Below are positions 16,292 through 24,153 of a stretch of 64,000 nucleotides of DNA, in pieces. The notes beneath the pieces were generated by a model. The model was given only the letters and a program-made list of their open reading frames with translations, had not been told where the DNA came from and did not search any database. How positions within the stretch are numbered: the stretch's first letter is position 1; every line of letters begins with the position of its first letter. The stretch is from an uncultured Coriobacteriales bacterium (GTDB lineage Bacteria; Actinomycetota; Coriobacteriia; Coriobacteriales; UMGS124). The stretch lies in assembly GCA_902464015.1 (NCBI GenBank), contig CABQHM010000011.1:1-64000 (forward strand), written 5' to 3'. The translations under genes were made by a program, and so were the position numbers.

Positions 16292-19066
16292 ATGGAGTCG
16301 TTGTATCGCAAGTACCGCCCGCAGACGTTTGAGAGCATGGTGGGACAGAAGCATATCGTCTCGACCCTGCAGAACGCCCTGACGGACGGGCGCATGGCTC
16401 ATGCCTACCTCTTCACGGGCCCGCGCGGTACCGGCAAAACCACTACGGCGCGCCTTTTGGCCAAGGCCCTCATGTGCGAGGCGGGCGGCGGTGCCGCCAC
16501 GGCCCATCCCGACGGCACGTGCGAGCAGTGCCAGGAGATTGCGCGTGGCACGCACCCCGATGTGTACGAGCTCGACGCCGCGTCGCGTACCGGCGTTGAC
16601 AACGTGCGCGACGAGATCATCAACCGCGTCGCCTTTGCCCCCACGCAGGGCCGCTACAAGGTCTATGTGATCGACGAGGTCCACATGCTCACCACCGCGG
16701 CGTTCAACGCGCTGCTCAAGACGCTGGAGGAGCCTCCGGCGCACGTGGTGTTCGTGCTGTGCACCACCGACCCGCAGAAGATTCCCGAGACGGTGCTCTC
16801 GCGCTGCCAGCGCCTGGAGTTCCACCGCATTTCCGACGCCGACATCGCCGAGCGCCTTGAGTTCGTGTGTACCTCCGAGGGTTTCGAATACGACAGTGAG
16901 GCACTTGCCCTCGTCGCCCGCCATGCGCGCGGTGGCCTGCGCGACGCTCTGTCAACGCTCGAGACGCTCTCGGTGCACGGCCGCGGCACCGTGCGTGTGG
17001 AAGACGCCCGTGAGCTGCTCGGCGAGGTGGCCGACGACACGCTTTCGGGTATGGCCGAGCTTGTGGCCGCCCGCGACGTGGCCGGGTGCTTCGCCCGCGT
17101 GGACGAGATGAGCTCGCGCGGCATGGACATCGAGCAGTACGTGCGCGACTTCACGCGCCACATGCGCAACGTCTACGTGGCCGCCGTGGCCGGCAAGGGT
17201 GCGCTGCGCGACGCGGCGAGGCCCGAGGAGTTCGTGGCCCAGGCTGCCAAGTTCGGCGGGGCCGATCGCCTCGCGTACATTCTTGACTTGCTCGGCGGAC
17301 TTGAGGACACCCTGCGCACCTCCACTGACCAGCGCCTCGATTTTGAGGTGGCGCTCACGAGGATGGCGCGTCCCAAGGCCGACCTGTCGCTCGAGGCGCT
17401 TGCGGCCCGCGTGGAGGCGCTTGAGGCCGAGCTTGCGGCCGTGAAGGCGGGCGGGGTCGCGCTGGCGAGCGCGCCTGTGGCTGCGACGCAGCCCGCTGCC
17501 GCGCCTGCTGGTGGTGCGGGCCGGCTTGGCGGCGGGGCTGCTGCGCCCGCGGTCGGTGCGGGTCAGCCTGGTGGCGGGGTTGCTGGGCAGGCAGCCGGAA
17601 GCAAGCTTCCCTCGTTTGCGCGCATGCCGCAGCAGTCGGCGGCGGCTCCTGCGCTTGCCGCTCAGCCTGCCGCTCCTTCAGCACCGGTGCCCGCGGTCCA
17701 GCCTGCTGCAATGACGGCTCCCGCACTCGTGGCACAGCGCGCGGTTTCTCAGACCCCGAGCGCCCCTGCTCAGGCCGGCGCCTCGCAACTGCCCTCGTTT
17801 GCGCGCATGCCGCAGCAGGGTGCCGCTTCGGCTGCTCCCACCGCTCCTCAACCTGCGGCTGCCCAGCAGTCGGCTGCCCCCACGGCAGTTGCCCCGCAGG
17901 CGCCCGATGCCCACTGGGGGCAGATCTGCCAGGAGGCATGCGCCATCTTCAGGCCGGTCATTGCCCTACTCAACAAGGTTACGGGCCATTTCGACTCCGA
18001 CGGCTCTCTCGTTATCGTCAATCCCGGCGGCGACTTCATCGGCAAGCAGCTGCAGACGCCCAACTCGATGAACGCCATCAAGCAGGCGGCCGAGAAAGTC
18101 ATGGGGCGTGCGGTTGCCATCCGTGTCGAGGGCGCCGGTGCGGCACCCGGTCGCCCTGTGCGACCCACTGCACCTGCCGCAGCGCCTGCGCAGGCGGCCC
18201 CGACCGCACGCCCCTCATTCGGCGCCCAGCCCAGGCAGTCTGCCGCCGCGCCCGCGCGTGATGCCGCCCTGCCCGCTTTTGCGCGCATGCCGCAGCAGCC
18301 TGCAGCTGCCGCTCAGCCTGCTGCCCCTGTTGCGTCGGCGCAGAACACTGCTCTGCCCGCATTTGCCCGCATGCCGCAGACCGGTCAGATCGCGCCTACT
18401 GCCGCAAGCAACCCTGCTGCGCCGGTTCCTGCGCCTGCTGCCCGAGACGCCGCCCTTCCTGCATTTGCTCGCATGCCGCAGGCCGCCTCTACCGCACCGG
18501 CACCTGCTGCCGGGAACAGGCCCGCTGCACCGGCTCCCACCTCTACCACTCCGGCGCCTCAACCTGTGGCTCCCGTCGACGATGCGCCTGCCTTCGAGTT
18601 TGTGCCCGACGATATGTACGACGGCTACCAGGATGTCTCTGCCGACGTTCCCGCCGACGGCTATGGCGCTCCTTGGGACGAGCCTGCGCCCGCCGAGGCC
18701 CGGCCCGCAGTGCCTACGTCGGCTCCTCGTTCCGCAGTTCCTGCGCCTGCACCCAGGCCTGCCGCACCCCAGCAGCCTGCCGGTTTCGGCTCGTCGCCTG
18801 CCGCTGCAGCCCCCGCTGCTCCTGCGTTTGCCGCTCCGGCGCAGCCGGCGGACTCGGTTCCTGCCGCGCAGCCTGCGTTTGCCGCCCGTCCCGCTGCTCC
18901 GGCCCAGCCTGCGGTCCCGGCACCCGCGGTCCAGCCTGCTGCCCCAGTTCCCGGTGCGACCTTTGGTTCTCCCGCCCAGCCTGCGCCCGGCGAGGACTCA
19001 ACCGCCTGGCTCTCCCGGCTTCTCGAGGCCGGCTTCGGCCAGCCCGTCAAGGTGACCCGCGAGTAA
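16292..19066 (+). CDS. dnaX: DNA polymerase III subunits gamma/tau
   Basis: A 924-residue clamp-loader ATPase of the replication machinery. The first ~370 residues are the AAA+ core: SLYRKYRPQTFESMVGQ, Walker A GPRGTGKTTTARL (about 46), a four-cysteine zinc module, DEVHML and the sensor LSRCQRLEF. The rest is a very Ala/Pro-rich low-complexity tail. Within it lies an ordered island (about 535-620, WGQICQEACAIFRPVIALL) and five copies of an LP-(S/A)-FARMPQ motif. The tail is longer than in many relatives. ATG 16292 has AAGGAG upstream and opens at the conserved N-terminus. The SRP RNA, dnaX, ybaB and recR are near one another, as in many bacteria. Confidence 0.95.
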   Translation: MESLYRKYRPQTFESMVGQKHIVSTLQNALTDGRMAHAYLFTGPRGTGKTTTARLLAKALMCEAGGGAATAHPDGTCEQCQEIARGTHPDVYELDAASRTGVDNVRDEIINRVAFAPTQGRYKVYVIDEVHMLTTAAFNALLKTLEEPPAHVVFVLCTTDPQKIPETVLSRCQRLEFHRISDADIAERLEFVCTSEGFEYDSEALALVARHARGGLRDALSTLETLSVHGRGTVRVEDARELLGEVADDTLSGMAELVAARDVAGCFARVDEMSSRGMDIEQYVRDFTRHMRNVYVAAVAGKGALRDAARPEEFVAQAAKFGGADRLAYILDLLGGLEDTLRTSTDQRLDFEVALTRMARPKADLSLEALAARVEALEAELAAVKAGGVALASAPVAATQPAAAPAGGAGRLGGGAAAPAVGAGQPGGGVAGQAAGSKLPSFARMPQQSAAAPALAAQPAAPSAPVPAVQPAAMTAPALVAQRAVSQTPSAPAQAGASQLPSFARMPQQGAASAAPTAPQPAAAQQSAAPTAVAPQAPDAHWGQICQEACAIFRPVIALLNKVTGHFDSDGSLVIVNPGGDFIGKQLQTPNSMNAIKQAAEKVMGRAVAIRVEGAGAAPGRPVRPTAPAAAPAQAAPTARPSFGAQPRQSAAAPARDAALPAFARMPQQPAAAAQPAAPVASAQNTALPAFARMPQTGQIAPTAASNPAAPVPAPAARDAALPAFARMPQAASTAPAPAAGNRPAAPAPTSTTPAPQPVAPVDDAPAFEFVPDDMYDGYQDVSADVPADGYGAPWDEPAPAEARPAVPTSAPRSAVPAPAPRPAAPQQPAGFGSSPAAAAPAAPAFAAPAQPADSVPAAQPAFAARPAAPAQPAVPAPAVQPAAPVPGATFGSPAQPAPGEDSTAWLSRLLEAGFGQPVKVTRE
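17606..18481 (+). repeat. Five short-linear-motif repeats inside the DnaX tail
   Basis: The nonapeptide L-P-(S/A)-F-A-R-M-P-Q is encoded at 17606-17632, 17789-17815, 18269-18295, 18353-18379 and 18455-18481. Flanking residues vary freely. Codons differ among copies, so this is maintained peptide sequence, not only recent DNA duplication. Confidence 0.85.
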
Positions 19067-19094
19067 TCTCCGGCCACCATCAATTGCAATCCCC

Positions 19095-19140
19095 AAGCGC
19101 CGTCTGTCCTACTTCACCCGGGCAGACGGCGCTTTCTTTT
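19095..19140 (+). terminator. Terminator after dnaX
   Basis: AAGCGCCGTCTG pairs with CAGACGGCGCTT, followed by a T-rich tract (TCTTTT). Confidence 0.88.
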
Positions 19141-19166
19141 GTCGGTGAGCGAGCATGTTGCTTGAA

Positions 19167-19217
19167 CTGTCACTCAGAATGACAGTTTTTGCCTAAATCT
19201 GTCACTCAGAATGACAG
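19167..19217. promoter_or_regulatory. Two identical palindromic sites upstream of ATPase remnant
   Basis: The 19-base palindrome CTGTCACTCAGAATGACAG occurs at 19167-19185 and again at 19199-19217, 32 bases apart (three helical turns). The first has arms extended to 8 bp. This spacing fits paired operators. It could also be a promoter element of the ATPase family whose remnant follows. Confidence 0.65.
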
Positions 19218-19229
19218 TTCGCCGCTTTT

Positions 19230-19841
19230 GTGCGAAACCTTGCCCGCAGCGTCGTGGCGTCTTCTGCCCGAGACTTTTCCATCAGTCGCGCTCACAACCA
19301 GGGAACATCTTCAGGCTATTCGCCGGGACGCGAAAAGATAGCCGAGATGCTCGATGCCATGGAGGACGCGCATTTGTCTTACGGCGTCTACGACTTCTCT
19401 CGCTCGCTTCAGCGCAGCCGCCTGCGCGGGTTCAAGGAATATGCCGTGGATACGGGCCTCTTCTATGCCATGAGCCCCGCAACCACGGATGGTCTCACGC
19501 GTGTCCTTGAGACATCGGTTTACCTCGAGTTACGTCGCCGCAGGCAAACGGGGAGGCGCGGGGAAGTTTCCATGCTCAAGCTTCCCAGCGGCAAAGAGGT
19601 CGACTTCATCTGGGGTGACGAGGCGTTCGACACGGCCTTTGACCTTGTGCAAGTCTGTCTCAGCATGGACGACGAGCGTACAAAAGTGCGTGAAATCTCC
19701 GCCCTCGAAGAGGCAATGTCCCTCTTCCCCGGTGCTCGTGCAACAATCGTCACCCTTGACGAATATGGCACTGAAGCCACCTCCCATGGCGATATCCGCG
19801 TCGTCCCTGCCTGGAGATGGACGTTGGAAAAGACCACCTAA
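19230..19841 (+). pseudogene. Truncated AAA ATPase (DUF4143 C-terminal part)
   Basis: The 203 residues match only the C-terminal half of the common AAA ATPase with DUF4143 (full length about 400-440). The visible elements are LDAMEDAHLSYGVYDF, LRGFKEYAVDTGLFYAM, LETSVYLELRRR and GKEVDFIW. The N-terminal Walker A/B ATPase domain is absent, and the upstream bases lead directly into palindromic sites and the dnaX terminator. No ribosome-binding site precedes the GTG at 19230. I read it as a deletion remnant of a once complete gene. A translated fragment with a nuclease-like DUF4143 fold cannot be excluded. Confidence 0.75.
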
Positions 19842-19849
19842 TAAAGGAT

Positions 19850-19893
19850 AAGCCCCGCCTGTCCCGGTTTATTATCGGAACAGGCGGGGCTTG
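19850..19893. terminator. Bidirectional terminator
   Basis: AAGCCCCGCCTGT pairs with ACAGGCGGGGCTT across a 17-base loop. It lies between the ATPase remnant (+) and a convergent membrane-protein gene (-). Confidence 0.75.
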
Positions 19894-19940
19894 CATGGAG
19901 TGGCTTTCGAACGGGGGTCTTTCGAACGAGGGAGTGCAAG

Positions 19941-20462
19941 CTACTCCGAAGGGTTGGAGAGATTGACGTAAGCTGCGTTCTTGTTCTCATCGCCAATGAG
20001 TATGAGATTGGTTCCATCAAGCTCATAGACGCCTGGCTTAGACTCAGGGGTGTTTTCATCGGAGGATTCTGCTACTACCGTCTGCCCGTCAAGATGTCCG
20101 ATGCGCTTGCCTTTATCGGAGAAGATTGCTTTCTGCAGGTCGATGCTGGTATTGTTTGTCTCTGGATATGCGGCGCGCCCATAGTGCTGCCCCTCATAGA
20201 CAACCGAGTCGGGAAACTCGGAGCTTTGCGAGAACGTGTGGAAGAGAACGAGACCTCCCACGATGAGAAATACCAGGAGTCCAAGGACCGCAATTCGTGT
20301 TCCAGGGCTAGAGGGTTCCATGCTATCCAAGCGATTCCTCGTCGGCACGAGCGAGGCCGGGAAGGGCGACGCCTGCCAGACCGAGTCCAAATGTAGCTGA
20401 GGCAATGACGAGTTGCCTTCTGGAGAAAAGAGTGCGCCATCGATTCGTTTCGGTGAATCCAT
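19941..20462 (-). CDS. Single-pass membrane protein of unknown function
   Basis: A 173-residue protein I do not recognise. It has a polar N-terminal part of about 50 residues, one strong membrane helix (RIAVLGLLVFLIVGGLVLFH, about 56-75), and an extracellular part of about 95 residues rich in Asp, Glu and Asn. The start at 20462 is preceded by AGGAGG at ideal distance. Codon use is less GC-biased than its neighbours, which hints at recent acquisition together with the ATPase remnant next to it. It reads convergently with that remnant and divergently from ybaB-recR. Confidence 0.6.
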   Translation of the reverse strand: MDSPKRIDGALFSPEGNSSLPQLHLDSVWQASPFPASLVPTRNRLDSMEPSSPGTRIAVLGLLVFLIVGGLVLFHTFSQSSEFPDSVVYEGQHYGRAAYPETNNTSIDLQKAIFSDKGKRIGHLDGQTVVAESSDENTPESKPGVYELDGTNLILIGDENKNAAYVNLSNPSE

Positions 20463-20727
20463 GACGTCCTCCTGCGCAGTTGAGATGGGCTTACATCCAC
20501 CCATCTATCGAATAGAAACGCCGAACGGAATTCAGAGTATACAGTATTGTTATGGTAAGTGAACTTTAAAAAAATAACCTGCTCATGCGTCACCAGTCCC
20601 CTCCGTTCTTCTCGTGTCTTGTGGTCGTGGGGCTGGGCAGGGCGCAGGAGGGCGGGTACAGTGTGTGGGTTGGATTTATATGCTTGCGCGGCCATGTGGC
20701 CGCTCGACCACACGGGAGGAACTCTCT

Positions 20728-21036
20728 ATGGATATGTCCAAGATGCTCAAGCAGGCCAAGAAGATGCAGCAGCAGCTTGCCGACGTGCAGGACGGCCTCA
20801 AGGACGTCGTCGTGGAGGCCACGGCCGGCGGCGGCATGGTGAAGGCCACGATGACCGGCGACGGCCAGCTCACCGGCATCACCATCGACCCCGAGGCCCT
20901 CAACCCCGAGGACGTCGACCTTCTCCAGGACATGATCGTCGCCGCGGTGAACGAGGCTTCCAACAACGCCACGCAGGTTGCCAACCAGCGTATGGGCGCC
21001 ATCACCGGCGGTCTCAACATCCCGGGCCTGTTCTAA
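20728..21036 (+). CDS. ybaB: YbaB/EbfC-family nucleoid-associated protein
   Basis: A 102-residue DNA-binding protein. It starts MDMSKMLKQAKKMQQQL and has the typical Gly-rich turn ATAGGGMVKATMTGDGQL and the C-terminal AVNEASNNATQVANQRMG helix. Family members bind DNA as dimers and are encoded next to recR and dnaX in many genomes, as here. GGGAGGA lies 7 bases before the ATG. It probably forms an operon with recR, 42 bases downstream. Confidence 0.95.
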   Translation: MDMSKMLKQAKKMQQQLADVQDGLKDVVVEATAGGGMVKATMTGDGQLTGITIDPEALNPEDVDLLQDMIVAAVNEASNNATQVANQRMGAITGGLNIPGLF

Positions 21037-21078
21037 TCCGGCTCGATTCCGAGTTCACGCACGACACCGATACACGCG

Positions 21079-21672
21079 ATGGCTGACGAGACATTCACCA
21101 ACCTCATCGACGAGCTGGGCAGGCTTCCGGGCATCGGCCCCAAGTCTGCCCAGCGCATCGCCTATCACATCCTGCAGTCAGACACCGCCAGCGTCCAGCG
21201 TCTGGCCGACGCCCTCATGGACGTGAAGCGCACGGTGCACTTCTGCCCGCATTGCTTCAACTACGCCACGGGCAAGGTGTGCGCCATCTGCGCCGACCCG
21301 CGCCGCGACACCTCGCGCATCTGCGTGGTGGCCGAGCCCCGCGACGTGAGCGCCATCGAGCGTACGGGCGCCTTCAAGGGCGTCTACCACGTGCTGGGCG
21401 GCGTGATCAACCCCATGGAGCGCAAGGGTCCCGACCAGCTGCACATCCGCGAGCTCATGGGACGCCTCGGCAGCGAGGACGTCTCCGAGGTCCTCATCGC
21501 CACCAACCCCGACATCGAGGGCGAGACCACGGCCTCCTATCTCGCGCGCCTCATCAAGCCGCTCGACATTGAGGTCACGCGTCTGGCGAGCGGCCTGCCG
21601 GTGGGCGGCGAGCTCGAGTACGCCGACGAGGTCACGCTGGGCCGCGCCATCGAGGCACGCCGACAGCTGTAA
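21079..21672 (+). CDS. recR: Recombination mediator RecR
   Basis: A 197-residue protein of the RecFOR pathway that helps load RecA on gapped DNA. Domains in order: helix-hairpin-helix (LGRLPGIGPKSAQRIAYHIL), a C4 zinc finger (CPHCFNYATGKVCAICADP), a Toprim domain (VVAEPRDVSAIERTG, ATNPDIEGETTA) and the C-terminal LASGLPVGGELEYADEVTLG. Length is normal. Located after ybaB as expected. Confidence 0.97.
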   Translation: MADETFTNLIDELGRLPGIGPKSAQRIAYHILQSDTASVQRLADALMDVKRTVHFCPHCFNYATGKVCAICADPRRDTSRICVVAEPRDVSAIERTGAFKGVYHVLGGVINPMERKGPDQLHIRELMGRLGSEDVSEVLIATNPDIEGETTASYLARLIKPLDIEVTRLASGLPVGGELEYADEVTLGRAIEARRQL

Positions 21673-21829
21673 GGCCTCGGGCCGCAGGCGTATAAGCACG
21701 TCTGCGCAGGCACCTGCGTGCGAGTGGGCGCCTTTGGCATGTGTACTGCATGTATTGGGCCCGCATCGACACCGTGTGCCTGGAGCGGAAACAAAGCGGG
21801 CGTATATCATCTGCATCCGATGAGACAAA

Positions 21830-21856
21830 CAGGGCCGTCCGCAGGGGCGGCCCTTC
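21830..21856 (+). promoter_or_regulatory. Leader hairpin before the shikimate-kinase-like gene
   Basis: AGGGCCG and CGGCCCT flank a 10-base loop, 22 bases before the start codon and close to the ribosome-binding site. A TATCAT about 25 bases upstream could be the -10 element. There is no T-run. Confidence 0.4.
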
Positions 21857-21877
21857 TAGTAGGAAAGGCGCAACCTT

Positions 21878-22411
21878 ATGCCCTTGGACAAGCGAAACAT
21901 CGTGCTCGTGGGAATGCCGAGCGTGGGCAAGTCCACCATCGGCGTGCTTATGGCCAAGCGCCTGCGCTACAACTTCACCGACACCGACATCACCATTCAG
22001 GTGGAAAACGACGGCACTTTGGCCGAGCTCATCGCGGCGCAGGGCAACGACGGTATGCTTGCCATGGAGGAGCGCGTGCTTCTGGGCGTGCAGCCCTGCC
22101 GCACCGTCATTGCCACGGGAGGCAGCGCCTGCTACAGCGCTCGTGCCATGGCGCATCTGGCCACCACGGGCCCCGTCGTGTACCTGCGCGCCCCCTTCGA
22201 GGAGGTCGCGGCACGTGTGGGCGACGTCACGGCCCGTGGCGTGGTGATGCCTGAGGGCTTCACCTTCCGCGACCTGTACGACCAGCGTTGCGGCCTGTAC
22301 GAGAAGTACGCCACCATCACCGTGGACATCGCGGGCCTGTCGGTGGAGGACTCGCTCGTACGCGCCTGCGAGGCAATCACGGCCTGGATGGAGTCTCATC
22401 CGCAGGAGTAA
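21878..22411 (+). CDS. Shikimate-kinase-like small-molecule kinase
   Basis: A 177-residue P-loop kinase. Walker A is GMPSVGKSTIG (about 12-22); TDTDI supplies the Asp that contacts the substrate in shikimate kinases, and DQRCGLYEKYATITVD matches the C-terminal region. However, the usual GE-x2-FR-x2-E segment, whose Arg holds the shikimate carboxylate, reads GNDGMLAMEERVL here, and the usual GGG is TGGSA. It is not surrounded by aromatic-pathway genes. It may still be shikimate kinase, but a different substrate is plausible. AGGAAAGG precedes the ATG. Confidence 0.75.
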   Translation: MPLDKRNIVLVGMPSVGKSTIGVLMAKRLRYNFTDTDITIQVENDGTLAELIAAQGNDGMLAMEERVLLGVQPCRTVIATGGSACYSARAMAHLATTGPVVYLRAPFEEVAARVGDVTARGVVMPEGFTFRDLYDQRCGLYEKYATITVDIAGLSVEDSLVRACEAITAWMESHPQE

Positions 22412-22441
22412 GCTGCCAACTCCTTTGGCGTCACACACGAA

Positions 22442-22486
22442 AAGAAGGCTCGCCGACAATCCGCCGGCGAGCCTTCTTGTTTTGAA
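22442..22486. terminator. Bidirectional terminator
   Basis: AAGAAGGCTCGCCG and CGGCGAGCCTTCTT form a long stem, with GTTTT to the right and an A run to the left. It serves the kinase gene (+) and tRNA-Gln (-). Confidence 0.9.
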
Positions 22487-22555
22487 GCACTTGAGACGCT
22501 CACCGCGCGCAAGCATGCGAACGCTCATGCGCGCGAACATGGAAGCAAATCAAAC

Positions 22556-22630
22556 TGGCTGGGATAGAGGGAGTCGAACCCCCATACCGGGAACCAAAAA
22601 CCCGTGTCCTAACCATTGGACGATATCCCA
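22556..22630 (-). tRNA. tRNA-Gln(TTG)
   Basis: A 75-base cloverleaf with encoded CCA. Acceptor TGGGATA/TATCCCA, T arm GGGGGTTCGACTCCC and anticodon loop TTTTGGT giving anticodon TTG (glutamine, CAA codons). Confidence 0.93.
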
Positions 22631-22687
22631 ATGCCGTTTGCCTGGCACGGTATGCCGTAAATCGACTTCTGTGCCACGTGACCGAAA

Positions 22688-22715
22688 ATTGTACCAGCCT
22701 TAGCGACAGCGTCAA
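22688..22715 (-). promoter_or_regulatory. Promoter of tRNA-Gln
   Basis: On the minus strand TTGACG (22715-22710), 16-base spacer, then TACAAT (22693-22688), about 57 bases before the mature tRNA. Confidence 0.7.
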
Positions 22716-22780
22716 GGAGCGCTTCTATAGTGGTCCCAACTTTTACATGACCGGCGGCTTTTGCGTGGTACGGAGCGAAC

Positions 22781-23191
22781 GTGAGCATCGATTCAATGAG
22801 GCGAGTGCTAAGGGGCAAGGCACGCGTCGCATTCCCCATTGCCTCCGTCCTGATAGCCATCCTCATTGTGGTGAGCCCCTTCATGGGCGGCCTGCTGGCG
22901 TTCCTGCATGAGTTGGCGTTCGCGCGCTTCTGCATGTTCTGGTGCCTGGGGGTCTGCATCGTGCTCACCACGAGTGCCCGTCCCCTTCGCCCGGCGGTGG
23001 TGGCGAGCATATCCACGGCGATATCCATCGTGGTGTCGGTCGTGCTGTATTTCGTGTACGAGCGCGTGAGCGACATTGCCATTGGCATCGCGCCGTTTTT
23101 CTTCTCATGCCTGTCGGGCGCCATCCTGGGCGCCCTTGCAGGCACGTGGCTCATTTACGCGTTGATATACGCAGGAAACAACCGCAGCTAG
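22781..23191 (+). CDS. Small integral membrane protein, unknown function
   Basis: A 136-residue protein with four hydrophobic helices (about 18-42, 48-66, 72-94 and 101-130) and short polar links. I do not recognise a family. The GTG at 22781 is assumed because CGGAG lies just upstream; an in-frame ATG at 22796 is an alternative. It ends 3 bases before the convergent pseudo-amidase gene, without a visible terminator between them. Confidence 0.6.
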   Translation: MSIDSMRRVLRGKARVAFPIASVLIAILIVVSPFMGGLLAFLHELAFARFCMFWCLGVCIVLTTSARPLRPAVVASISTAISIVVSVVLYFVYERVSDIAIGIAPFFFSCLSGAILGALAGTWLIYALIYAGNNRS

Positions 23192-23194
23192 GCG

Positions 23195-24133
23195 CTAGTT
23201 CCTGCCAAGGGCGTCGCACAGGGCGTCGACCACGGCGATGGCGGCGTTCTGCACCATGCGCGAAGTGACGGAGCCGTCGTAGCGGTTGAGGTCTGCAAGC
23301 TCCAGGCGGATGAGGCCGGGGCGCGCGGACTGGTTGTCCAAGGCGGCGCGCAGCTTGCCGCAGATGGGCGAGCCGTTCTGCACCACGATGTTGATCGCCC
23401 TTGCAGGCAGGACGTCGCCGGCCTCCAGGGGAGCGGTGGCCAGGATCATCACGACGTCGCTGTCCTTGAGGTCGCGAAGCTCGCCGTTGGTGAGCGCGTC
23501 GGAAAGGGTGATGTGGGCATCGCTCGTGGTAGCGTATGCCACGTTCCAGATGCGGCTTGCCACGTTGCGGGCGATGGGGTCGGTCGCACCGATGAGGATG
23601 CGGTTGGACTCGAGGACCTCCACGGCACGGGCAAGGCCCATGTGGCCGTTGACGAAGTCGGGGTTGACCGACTTGCCCTGCCACACGTGGTGCAGGCGAT
23701 CGATGGCGTCGAAGGTGTCCTGGAAGGCCATGCCGTCGGCGGTGAGGCCCATGTTGGCCTGGAACTCCTTCACGGCCGCCTCGGTGTGGGGGCCGTAGAA
23801 GCCGTCGACTGTGCCGCACGAGAAGCCAAGCACGTTGAGCGTCATCTGCAAGTGGCTCACGTCGGCACCGTGGAAGTAGGGAAGGCGCAGGTAGAGCGTG
23901 CGGTCACCCATGTGATAGGTCTCGTCGACCAACACGATCCAGGCAACCTCGTCAATCTCGTCGGACATGGGGAGGCCGTGCTGGGCACGGAAGGAGCGCA
24001 CGGCGGCGGCCGTCGTGGGGCCGAACGCCTGGGCGATGCGCTCGTCGTCGGAGATGGAGGCCCCCAGGCTGGTGAGCCTCTGCTGTACGTCCTCGACTGC
24101 CGCCCCGATGAGTCCCGGCTTGATTGCGTCCAT
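23195..24133 (-). CDS. CwlM-like protein: two peptidoglycan-binding domains plus degenerate amidase domain
   Basis: A 312-residue protein without signal peptide or membrane helix. Residues 1-70 and 78-160 are two tandem PG_binding_1-type domains. The second (GDRTLYLRLPYFHGADVSHL, DGFYGPHTEAAVKEFQ) closely recalls the second domain of mycobacterial CwlM. The remaining ~150 residues sit where CwlM has an amidase_3 domain and end with a similar helix, but the zinc-binding His/Glu set is not visible. In mycobacteria CwlM acts in the cytoplasm as a regulator of cell-wall precursor synthesis, not as a hydrolase. A similar role is inferred here. GGGAGG precedes the ATG. It lies 20 bases after a polyprenyl synthase gene, also linked to wall-lipid supply. 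Confidence 0.72.
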   Translation of the reverse strand: MDAIKPGLIGAAVEDVQQRLTSLGASISDDERIAQAFGPTTAAAVRSFRAQHGLPMSDEIDEVAWIVLVDETYHMGDRTLYLRLPYFHGADVSHLQMTLNVLGFSCGTVDGFYGPHTEAAVKEFQANMGLTADGMAFQDTFDAIDRLHHVWQGKSVNPDFVNGHMGLARAVEVLESNRILIGATDPIARNVASRIWNVAYATTSDAHITLSDALTNGELRDLKDSDVVMILATAPLEAGDVLPARAINIVVQNGSPICGKLRAALDNQSARPGLIRLELADLNRYDGSVTSRMVQNAAIAVVDALCDALGRN

Positions 24134-24153
24134 TGCTGCCTCCCGGAGTCAGA

